NCBI RefSeq assembly: GCF_000002875.2 | Contig: NC_009388.2 | Location: forward strand, 64,501-128,500 | Source of the DNA: Leishmania infantum JPCM5 | Lineage: Eukaryota > Euglenozoa > Kinetoplastea > Trypanosomatida > Trypanosomatidae | DNA length: 64,000 nt | Reading direction: 5' to 3' | Shown: positions 1 to 9,500 of the stretch, piece after piece | Position numbering within the stretch: position 1 is the first letter of the stretch | Layout of the letters: each line of letters begins with the position of its first letter | Made by a program: the position numbers and the translations under genes | The notes under the pieces: generated by a model | What the model was told of the DNA's origin: nothing | The model's database searches: none | The model's input: the letters and a program-made list of their open reading frames with translations, nothing else

Positions 1-155
1 AGTTCAAGGTCCGCTGCAGCCGCTACCTCTACACGCTGGTCGTGAACGACAAGAAGAAGGCCGACAAGATCGAGCGCTCCATCCACCCGTCCGTGAAGAA
101 GATCGCCGTGACGGCCCGCTCGCACGCCAAGACGAACGCCGGCTCCAAGCAGTAA
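1..155 (+). CDS. RPL38: 60S ribosomal protein L38 (3' end only)
   Basis: This is the C-terminal part of a small large-subunit ribosomal protein; the reading frame begins at base 3 and stops at TAA 153-155, giving about 50 residues. The visible peptide contains [23 protein letters not shown] and [13 protein letters not shown] segments, which I recognise as eukaryotic ribosomal protein eL38. The family is about 70-80 residues long, so roughly the first 20-30 residues lie outside the window. The C-terminal extension ending in NAGSKQ is longer than in animal L38, where the protein ends soon after the SLP-like segment. The protein is a structural component of the 60S subunit. The gene is partial only because the window starts inside it; no internal defect is seen. 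Confidence 0.9.
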   Translation, partial: FKVRCSRYLYTLVVNDKKKADKIERSIHPSVKKIAVTARSHAKTNAGSKQ

Positions 156-1327
156 GAAGACGCCGCAACGATGGCATAGCTGGTACCGTCGTCGTCGCGC
201 CACACGCGCTCACAGGCAGACCGAAACACGCACACATGCGCGGGGAGAAGGGGGTTGTGGCACTCGTTGTCTGCGGCAGTGCCTGCCCGCGCTCTCTTCT
301 CCATCATTTTTTTTTCTCGTGCGCGCGCGTGCGTGTGTGCGTGGGTGATCGCCGCGGCGGAAGGAAGCCAGGCTTGGTCGGCCTGGCCGCTTTCCAGGCT
401 CGGGAAACAGCGCTCTATTATGGAAGCAAGTTGGCGGCGAGGCAGGCAAGGACGGGACGGGAGGAGACGCACACCCGCCCCTATGTCTGCCTGCCCCTCT
501 TGCGTACAATTGTTTTCGTTTTTCATTTTCGTGTTTTTTTTTCTTGGTGGAGCGAGCGGGGGTGGGGAAGGGGCATGAACGTTTGCGCTCGTGAGCGTGT
601 ATGTGCCCTCGTAAACGGAAGGGAGGACGGTGCGGCGGCGGCGTGGCGGCGCGAGCGCGTGCGCGTGAGCAGCAGCGCCCTCCTCCCTTTCCTCGCACAC
701 GCATACACGCAGCCATGCGTGCGCACTCAAGTGTGCATCCTCGTCGTTCTACGCAAAGGAAGACAGCAAATTCAAGCATCGCAACCGGAGCACCAGAATA
801 ACAACCGATCCGTTGAGTCGGACGTGTCATGAGTGGCGCGTGCCTCCCTCAGGCGGCCACCTCTCGCGCTGGTGAACTCGGTCATCGCTGTGGGTGGCCT
901 GGGCAGACACGGCAACGAAAGCAGCGGCGTGTCTCTCTCTCTCTCTTAGGTATGGGAGCGTTCAAGGGTGGGTTGTCGTGGCTGATGTGCGCATGTGTGC
1001 ATGTGCCGCTCTGGAAGCACACACATACACATACCGGCACACCAGTGCGCTCGGTCTGAGACGGCATCCTCGCAATTCTCTCTCTCTGGTTACACCTATG
1101 CGTCTGCACTGGCCGGTGCTACGCCGTCACCGTCGAAGCTTCCGCGACGTTGAGTCACTGCTCACATACACACACACACACGCCCCCTCCCCTCCCCTTC
1201 CCTCCCCTCTCTTGTTGTCGTCTCTCTCCACACCTCAGCCGCCGTGCCCAATCGCTTGCGCGCACCGTGCGCGCTCCCCGACTCCCTACCCTCTACATCG
1301 CATTGCCTCGCTTTTGCTCACCGTGCC
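156..1327. other. Intergenic region/UTRs after RPL38
   Basis: About 1.2 kb without a supportable gene. It contains a T-rich stretch near 306-315 and 533-541, CT runs at 933-948 and 1077-1086, short CA tracts near 1018-1034 and 1168-1180, and a strong pyrimidine tract at 1182-1230. It should hold the 3' UTR of the ribosomal gene and the 5' leader of the next gene. Open frames here are composed of repetitive Arg/Ala/Cys/His residues and look like by-products of GC- and CA-rich sequence. Confidence 0.6.
1182..1238 (+). promoter_or_regulatory. Candidate trans-splice acceptor for the 1328 gene
   Basis: A long, nearly pure pyrimidine tract runs from 1182 to about 1230 and is followed by the first AG at 1237-1238. 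This matches the polypyrimidine-tract-plus-AG arrangement used for spliced-leader addition in kinetoplastids. It would give an 89-nt leader before the ATG at 1328. It is predicted by eye only. Confidence 0.5.
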
Positions 1328-2371
1328 ATGTCCGTTGACCGTGTGGCGAGGTGCGCGCACCTGCACAAGGGCGGTGCGCGATCTGTGGCGCGTGTGTGCG
1401 CTGATGGAAAAGGCTGCGGTCAAGTGGCACTCCTCCGCCGGCTGTCATGCGCTGGGAGCCCCATGGCTGCGCAGCCTGGACGTGTCTGCGTCTCGGCGGA
1501 GCTGAGCCAACGATACTGTTGTGCCGTGGGTCACCGCATCACGGCTGCGACAAGAGGTGAGGTGCCTCTGCCCGCATCTTTTACAGGGTCGCAGCAGCCT
1601 ACCGTGGAGGATCTCTTTGCGAGCCGCTTCGGCACGACCACGTTTGGCCACCGTCGGGGCACCTCCGCCACCGATGCGCCACCGCCTGCCTCGCCAAGCG
1701 CAGGCGTGGACGCGCTCTTCACGGAACGGTTTCCTGCTCTGACAGCACAGGGTACAGCGGAGAGGATGCACGAAGTGGCCGCGTCTCACGTTACCACGAA
1801 GACACAGTCAGCGATGTGGGATGGTCTTCGGCGGTGCTTCAAATTTCGCGGCCGCCTACCTTCGGCCCGCATCAATAACAGCATGGGTGACAGGCCGTCG
1901 CCGGCGCAACCGCCTGCCCGCTTCTCTTCGCAGTACCCGCCCGTCGCCAACGAAGCCTCGGGGCTTTCAGCGTCTAGGCACCAGCCTCCGCCGCCTGAGG
2001 TGCAGCGCTACTGGCACAGCTACCAGCTGTGGGTATCCCTGCAGCCGCACATCCAGCAGGAGCAGCAGGCAGTACTGCAGCTGCGTGCACAGGCACATGC
2101 AGCCAAGATCGCGCAGCAGAAGTCCCTGCGGCAGCACCTGCACCGCACCATGTACTGGACTCTGTTTGTAGTGTGCCCGCTGCTGGGACTGCTGTTCCTG
2201 TGGCTGGCCATCGACGCCGCTGCGTACGGGGCGGAGCTGGAGCTACTGCCCTTTGTGAAGTACGACGAGGCGCTGCGGGACTTTGCCGAGGCGGAGGGCC
2301 GCCATCGCCAGTTCATCCGCGGCAAGGGCAACAACGGCGTAGCGAAGAAGAAAAACATACGCATCGACTAA
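1328..2371 (+). CDS. Single-pass membrane protein, unknown function
   Basis: The frame is open upstream, but the first ATG downstream of the candidate splice acceptor is at 1328, giving 347 residues; an alternative in-frame ATG is at 1463. I do not recognise the family. The one clear hydrophobic segment is at about residues 275-296 (MYWTLFVVCPLLGLLFLWLAI), preceded by an Arg/Gln/His-rich stretch and followed by a short polar tail ending KKKNIRID. This suggests a single membrane anchor near the C-terminus. The N-terminal 60 residues are rich in Arg and Cys and could be an organelle-targeting peptide, but this is inference. Two short related motifs occur in the middle, VEDLFASRF and VDALFTERF, spaced about 40 residues apart. 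A Gln/Ala-rich, probably helical stretch (about residues 245-272) precedes the membrane segment. Confidence 0.75.
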   Translation: MSVDRVARCAHLHKGGARSVARVCADGKGCGQVALLRRLSCAGSPMAAQPGRVCVSAELSQRYCCAVGHRITAATRGEVPLPASFTGSQQPTVEDLFASRFGTTTFGHRRGTSATDAPPPASPSAGVDALFTERFPALTAQGTAERMHEVAASHVTTKTQSAMWDGLRRCFKFRGRLPSARINNSMGDRPSPAQPPARFSSQYPPVANEASGLSASRHQPPPPEVQRYWHSYQLWVSLQPHIQQEQQAVLQLRAQAHAAKIAQQKSLRQHLHRTMYWTLFVVCPLLGLLFLWLAIDAAAYGAELELLPFVKYDEALRDFAEAEGRHRQFIRGKGNNGVAKKKNIRID

Positions 2372-2404
2372 GCGACGTGGGCATGCGGGGCCGCTCTTGT
2401 TCTG

Positions 2405-2429
2405 CACACACACACACACACACACACAC
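2405..2429. repeat. (CA)n microsatellite
   Basis: About 12 perfect CA dinucleotides directly after the stop codon of the 1328 gene, probably inside its 3' UTR. Length is likely to vary between strains. Confidence 0.9.
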
Positions 2430-3477
2430 CTCACTCGGCCGCACTCGTAAAACTCTGGAAGGCCTCTCGCGCGAGCCTGTGCATGACGGTTACGTGTTGT
2501 ACTTCATCTTCACAAGCAGCCAGCCGGAAAGCCGAAGGAAAGCGGAACGAGCGATGGAAAGTGCGAGCGTGCGGAGTGATCGGGCGCCTCTCTTGCTTCA
2601 TCTCCCTTATCGCTGTGCCGCGCCCCCGCCCTCTTCCCTAGCCCAAGCCATGAACTCCGCGCCTCACTTGCCGGCCGCGGCAGCTGACAACCCAGGTGAG
2701 GGCACCGTTCTCGCTGCCTTCTGGTAGGCGGGTATGAGGCGGACAGCGGCGACAGGGCGGAAGATACCACCCCGACTCGTGCACTTCTGGCCTCTCTCGC
2801 ATGCGGCAGATGTGTCCACGCGTGCAGAACACAACACAGACAACTTTGGCTCAGCAGCAGCCTCGTCCATGTTGTGCGTCCGTGTCTTCGTTCTTCTCTC
2901 TGTGAGTCCCCATTCATCCACACACGCGCGCGCGCACATGGCCGGCCCCGCCCCTGTCCGCTCTCTCTCTCTCTCGCTCTGCTCTCCTTCCATGCGCACC
3001 CCTCCCGCCCTCGCCCTCCTTTCCGCTCTCACCACGCCCCTGTCCGTCTGCCTGTATGTGTTGCGTGTGTGTGTGTGCGTGTGCGTGTGCGTGGAGGGGA
3101 GGCAGCTGTGGCACCTTCTGCTCACGTGCCCTCGCTTCCCTCGCACCGCCCAAGCAGCCGCCGTTTCTCCCCGTCTTCTTCTTACGCATCCGTACACGCG
3201 CACAAGCTCCTTCTTACCCCTCACCCTTGCAAGCTGCATCGCCAGCCACGTAAGCATCAAGGGAGCACCCCACGACGGCGACTACCACCACCAGCGCTAT
3301 CACGCTTTTCGTGTGTTCTCGTTTGGCTGCCACTCGAAGAGCACGCGGAATTCACGCCGCCTGCCTGCTTCTTTCTTACGGTGAGGGTGTAGCAAGTTCT
3401 TGCGCGCCTTAGCGGCAGACACCGAGCGACGGACGTCTGCGCACATCACTGGCGCCAGAGTGGGGGGAGGGGGGGCA

Positions 3478-3510
3478 CATTCTTCTCTTCTCTGCCACCT
3501 CCCCCGCGAG
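3478..3510 (+). promoter_or_regulatory. Candidate trans-splice acceptor for the FYVE gene
   Basis: A pyrimidine-rich tract at 3478-3505 is followed by AG at 3509-3510, 31 bases before the ATG at 3542. The arrangement fits spliced-leader addition. Confidence 0.5.
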
Positions 3511-3541
3511 TACACCACCACGTTGCCGGGGGGGAGCGGCC

Positions 3542-6500
3542 ATGTCCACTCCTGTCGGTGGAGTAGTTCCGCAGGACCGCTGGCAGCCTCAGCAGAGGGT
3601 GAAAGTCTGTCAGTACCAGGACTGCGGCGCCCCCTTCGGTTTCTTTTCCACCAAGGTCAACTGCCACCGCTGCGGCATCGTGCTATGCGGCAAGTGCGCC
3701 TCCACCAAGACCGTGATCCCCCGCTACTACAGCAATGAGGCCGTCCCCGTCTGCCAGCGCTGTTACCAGGTGGTTGAGCGCTACAAGGCACGCGGGTCCG
3801 TGACGCCAGGATATGTCGTTCATTCTACCACCGTCAGCGCCACGCCGGCTCGATCCTCGCCGGTGCCGCCACCTCACACGAGTCAAGCGCCGGGGACTCA
3901 TGCACCCTCGCCGCAGCCCGCTGCCGCTGTGTCCCCCGCAGCACTCGCCCCTACCGTCGAAGCAGTAACAGTGTCGACAAAACCCTCCGTCACCGATGCC
4001 GACCTGCACGCCCTGCGAGGCGTCATCGAGACCCTCCAGCAAGCACTCAACGACGCGCAATGCAACGCCGCCAAGGCCGCCACATCCGCTGCCGCGCAGC
4101 TCCGAACCGCAGAGGAAGAGAACGCGGCACTAAAAAGCACCGCAGACCTCTTACAGCAGCGCCTGGTCACGGCCGCGCAGCAGCGCGCCGAGCTGGAGGC
4201 ACAGGTGGCACGGCTGGCCGCGGACCGCGACGAGGCGCGCGAGCAGCTGGCCGCGAACGCCGAAGAGCTGCAGCAGCGCCTGGTCACCGCCACGCAGCAG
4301 CGCGCCGAGCTGGAGGCACAGGTGGCACGGCTGGCCGCGGACCGCGACGAGGCGCGCGAGCAGCTGGCCGCGAACGCCGAGGAGCTGCAGCAGCGCCTGG
4401 TCACCGCCACGCAGCAGCGCGCCGAGCTGGAGGCACAGGTGGCACGGCTGGCCGCGGACCGCGACGAGGCGCGCGAGCAGCTGGCCGCGAACGCCGAAGA
4501 GCTGCAGCAGCGCCTGGTCACGGCCGCGCAGCAGCGCGCCGAGCTGGAGGCACAGGTGGCACGGCTGGCCGCGGACCGCGACGAGGCGCGCGAGCAGCTG
4601 GCCGCGAACGCCGAAGAGCTGCAGCAGCGCCTGGTCACCGCCACGCAGCAGCGCGCCGAGCTGGAGGCACAGGTGGCACGGCTGGCCGCGGACCGCGACG
4701 AGGCGCGCGAGCAGCTGGCCGCGAACGCCGAGGAGCTGCAGCAGCGCCTGGTCACGGCCGCGCAGCAGCGCGCCGAGCTGGAGGCACAGGTGGCACGGCT
4801 GGCCGCGGACCGCGACGAGGCGCGCGAGCAGCTGGCCGCGAACGCCGAAGAGCTGCAGCAGCGCCTGGTCACCGCCACGCAGCAGCGCGCCGAGCTGGAG
4901 GCACAGGTGGCACGGCTGGCCGCGGACCGCGACGAGGCGCGCGAGCAGCTGGCCGCGAACGCCGAGGAGCTGCAGCAGCGCCTGGTCACCGCCACGCAGC
5001 AGCGCGCCGAGCTGGAGGCACAGGTGGCACGGCTGGCCGCGGACCGCGACGAGGCGCGCGAGCAGCTGGCCGCGAACGCCGAAGAGCTGCAGCAGCGCCT
5101 GGTCACGGCCGCGCAGCAGCGCGCCGAGCTGGAGGCACAGGTGGCACGGCTGGCCGCGGACCGCGACGAGGCGCGCGAGCAGCTGGCCGCGAACGCCGAA
5201 GAGCTGCAGCAGCGCCTGGTCACCGCCACGCAGCAGCGCGCCGAGCTGGAGGCACAGGTGGCACGGCTGGCCGCGGACCGCGACGAGGCGCGCGAGCAGC
5301 TGGCCGCGAACGCCGAAGAGCTGCAGCAGCGCCTGGTCACGGCCGCGCAGCAGCGCGCCGAGCTGGAGGCACAGGTGGCACGGCTGGCCGCGGACCGCGA
5401 CGAGGCGCGCGAGCAGCTGGCCGCGAACGCCGAGGAGCTGCAGCAGCGCCTGGTCACGGCCGCGCAGCAGCGCGCCGAGCTGGAGGCACAGGTGGCACGG
5501 CTGGCCGCGGACCGCGACGAGGCGCGCGAGCAGCTGGCCGCGAACGCCGAGGAGCTGCAGCAGCGCCTGGTCACGGCCGCGCAGCAGCGCGCCGAGCTGG
5601 AGGCACAGGTGGCACGGCTGGCCGCGGACCGCGACGAGGCGCGCGAGCAGCTGGCCGCGAACGCCGAGGAGCTGCAGCAGCGCCTGGTCACCGCCACGCA
5701 GCAGCGCGCCGAGCTGGAGGCACAGGTGGCACGGCTGGCCGCGGACCGCGACGAGGCGCGCGAGCAGCTGGCCGCGAACGCCGAGGAGCTGCAGCAGCGC
5801 CTGGTCACGGCCGCGCAGCAGCGCGCCGAGCTGGAGGCACAGGTGGCACGGCTGGCCGCGGACCGCGACGAGGCGCGCGAGCAGCTGGCCGCGAACGCCG
5901 AGGAGCTGCAGCAGCGCCTGGTCACCGCCACGCAGCAGCGCGCCGAGCTGGAGGCACAGGTGGCACGGCTGGCCGCGGACCGCGACGAGGCGCGCGAGCA
6001 GCTGGCCGCGAACGCCGAGGAGCTGCAGCAGCGCCTGGTCACCGCCACGCAGCAGCGCGCCGAGCTGGAGGCACAGGTGGCACGGCTGGCCGCGGACCGC
6101 GACGAGGCGCGCGAGCAGCTGGCCGCGAACGCCGAGGAGCTGCAGCAGCGCCTGGTCACGGCCGCGCAGCAGCGCGCCGAGCTGGAGGCACAGGTGGCAC
6201 GGCTGGCCGCGGACCGCGACGAGGCGCGCGAGCAGCTGGCCGCGAACGCCGAGGAGCTGCAGCAGCGCCTGGTCACGGCCGCGCAGCAGCGCGCCGAGCT
6301 GGAGGCACAGGTGGCACGGCTGGCCGCGGACCGCGACGAGGCGCGCGAGCAGCTGGCCGCGAACGCCGAAGAGCTGCAGCAGCGCCTGGTCACCGCCACG
6401 CAGCAGCGCGCCGAGCTGGAGGCACAGGTGGCACGGCTGGCCGCGGACCGCGACGAGGCGCGCGAGCAGCTGGCCGCGAACGCCGAGGAGCTGCAGCAGC

Positions 6501-9500
6501 GCCTGGTCACCGCCACGCAGCAGCGCGCCGAGCTGGAGGCACAGGTGGCACGGCTGGCCGCGGACCGCGACGAGGCGCGCGAGCAGCTGGCCGCGAACGC
6601 CGAAGAGCTGCAGCAGCGCCTGGTCACGGCCGCGCAGCAGCGCGCCGAGCTGGAGGCACAGGTGGCACGGCTGGCCGCGGACCGCGACGAGGCGCGCGAG
6701 CAGCTGGCCGCGAACGCCGAAGAGCTGCAGCAGCGCCTGGTCACCGCCACGCAGCAGCGCGCCGAGCTGGAGGCACAGGTGGCACGGCTGGCCGCGGACC
6801 GCGACGAGGCGCGCGAGCAGCTGGCCGCGAACGCCGAGGAGCTGCAGCAGCGCCTGGTCACCGCCACGCAGCAGCGCGCCGAGCTGGAGGCACAGGTGGC
6901 ACGGCTGGCCGCGGACCGCGACGAGGCGCGCGAGCAGCTGGCCGCGAACGCCGAAGAGCTGCAGCAGCGCCTGGTCACGGCCGCGCAGCAGCGCGCCGAG
7001 CTGGAGGCACAGGTGGCACGGCTGGCCGCGGACCGCGACGAGGCGCGCGAGCAGCTGGCCGCGAACGCCGAGGAGCTGCAGCAGCGCCTGGTCACGGCCG
7101 CGCAGCAGCGCGCCGAGCTGGAGGCACAGGTGGCACGGCTGGCCGCGGACCGCGACGAGGCGCGCGAGCAGCTGGCCGCGAACGCCGAAGAGCTGCAGCA
7201 GCGCCTGGTCACCGCCACGCAGCAGCGCGCCGAGCTGGAGGCACAGGTGGCACGGCTGGCCGCGGACCGCGACGAGGCGCGCGAGCAGCTGGCCGCGAAC
7301 GCCGAAGAGCTGCAGCAGCGCCTGGTCACGGCCGCGCAGCAGCGCGCCGAGCTGGAGGCACAGGTGGCACGGCTGGCCGCGGACCGCGACGAGGCGCGCG
7401 AGCAGCTGGCCGCGAACGCCGAGGAGCTGCAGCAGCGCCTGGCCACGGCCGCGCAGCAGCGCGCCGAGCTGGAGGCACAGGTGGCACGGCTGGCCGCGGA
7501 CCGCGACGAGGCGCGCGAGCAGCTGGCCGCGAACGCCGAGGAGCTGCAGCAGCGCCTGGTCACCGCCACGCAGCAGCGCGCCGAGCTGGAGGCACAGGTG
7601 GCACGGCTGGCCGCGGACCGCGACGAGGCGCGCGAGCAGCTGGCCGCGAACGCCGAGGAGCTGCAGCAGCGCCTGGCCACGGCCGCGCAGCAGCGCGCCG
7701 AGCTGGAGGCACAGGTGGCACGGCTGGCCGCGGACCGCGACGAGGCGCGCGAGCAGCTGGCCGCGAACGCCGAGGAGCTGCAGCAGCGCCTGGTCACGGC
7801 CGCGCAGCAGCGCGCCGAGCTGGAGGCACAGGTGGCACGGCTGGCCGCGGACCGCGACGAGGCGCGCGAGCAAAAGGCAATGGATGCGGAGGAGCTGCAG
7901 GTGTTGCGTGAAGTCGTTACGCAGGAGCGAGACGCATCGGAGCATAGGCGTTTGGCTCTGGAGTCGGAGGTAGAGCGTCTGAGGGCAGAGCGAGAGACGA
8001 TGCTGAAGATGTTGTCCATGGAGGCAGCGGAGTCTCGGCATCGCGGTGGTGCCGTGTCGCACCGGGATGCCGAGCTGGAGGCGCAGATCGCAGTGCTCCT
8101 GCGTGAGAGGGACGAAGCGGGCGCACAGGCAGTAGTGGCTGCAGAGCAGCTTCAGCTGCACCGGGAAATGGTCAAGAAGGAGGAGGAGTCCTTTGATGAA
8201 GAACGCTGTTGCCTCGAGTCGCAGGTGGCGCAGCTGATGGAGGCGTTCGCGGCCGCGGAGCAGCAGCGGCAAGAAGTGGCGGCGAAAGCGGCGGATGCGC
8301 AGGAGCGGCTTGATTCGATGGCGCGTCGGTGCATTGGGCTCGAGGGAGATGCGGAGCAGCGGGCGGACGAGAGAGACGAGGCCCTGCGGCAACTTGCTAA
8401 TCTCCGTGAAGAGGTGAAGCTCAGGCAGGACGCTGCCGACGTGGAGAATGCAGAGCTGAGGGCGCGGCTTGCTCAGCTCAGTGAGGAGCAGGAGAAGACG
8501 CTGGAGCATGTTATTTCGGGTGTTAGAGAGAGGCAGGTGCGCCTCGAAGCAGCTGAAGAGCAGCGGGCGGACTTGGAAGCACGCGTCGCACGCCTCGTCG
8601 ACGAGGCTGGCGACCTTCGCTCTCGTCTTGCTGCGAGCACAGACGAAGTTAATCTGTACCGCGACCTCGCTCTGCAGGAACATGAAGCAGCCCAGAATCG
8701 GTGCGCAACACTGGAAGCGCAGGTGGCAAGGCTCATGAGCGACCGTGACAACGCGCGTCAGCAAGAGTCGGCTGACCTCAGCGAGGTGCGGCGTCACCTC
8801 GGCGACGCCGTGCACGAGCGCGACATGGCCTATCATCGGTGTGCCGAGTTGGAGGAGCAGAATGCTGTTATGGCCTCGGAGTTGCAAGCGGCCAAGGCTA
8901 AACTGCGGCAGGCGTCGGAGAAGGCCTCCTCATTGATGGCGCGACTCTCCGCATCATCCTCGGTAGCTGGTGGTATCTCTGCCCTTGTGAGCGTGGAAGG
9001 CAGCTCTGGCGTGCCGCAAGCGGCGCCGCACCGGGATGGGGAGCTCATCGCCGAGGCGGGCGAACGCCTTCGCGAAAGGGGGGAGGCCATGCGACTGTTG
9101 GCCGAAGGCGTCGAACTGAGCGAGCGCGCGCGGCCGCTGGAGCAGGTGCTCGCCGAGAAGCTGATCGACGACCGTCGCACGAGCCACGCGGAAGAGGTCG
9201 CCACGGAGTCCACGGAGTCCACGCAGTTGCCGTGGAAGCCTGCGCACTCGCGGCGCCTGGACTCGCGTGCGGCGCAGCTGGACGAGCGCGCGGCACGGCT
9301 GAGGGAAAAAGAGCGGCAGCTGCTGCGCGTCGCTCATGAGCTGCAGGCTAAGTCGCGTGCCCTTCAAGTATTATACGCACGGGGGCTGGATAGGCCACAG
9401 GTGACGTCGCTGCTGCTGACGGCCGACGGCGACGATACCTCCCACCCTAACACACCACAGCAACAGCAGCAAGGCACACGCACGCCGCGCAGAGAGCCTG

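Larger units (their letters stand above)
2372..3541. other. Intergenic region/UTRs
   Basis: About 1.2 kb with no supportable gene. A (CA)n tract starts 33 bases after the preceding stop codon, CT-rich runs lie near 2960-2990, a GT/GC-rich stretch is at 3057-3094, and a pyrimidine tract lies at 3478-3505. Open frames in the region consist of low-complexity Ser/Pro/His/Arg sequence and show no domain. Confidence 0.6.

Noticed and set aside
29..830. Minus-strand open frames over the RPL38 spacer
   Set aside because: They oppose the direction of all recognised genes, overlap each other, and translate to Arg/His/Ala-rich strings of microsatellite origin.
4151..7894. CRISPR-like repeat array
   Set aside because: Repeats are directly adjacent without spacers and encode a regular coiled coil; the genome is eukaryotic.
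4151..8887. 1578-residue minus-strand frame and other giant frames across the 117-bp array
   Set aside because: They arise because the repeated unit has no stop in several frames and its length is divisible by three. The + frame of 3542 is supported by the FYVE finger and coiled-coil pattern; the others contain only repetitive Cys/Ser/Arg or Leu/Gly sequence.
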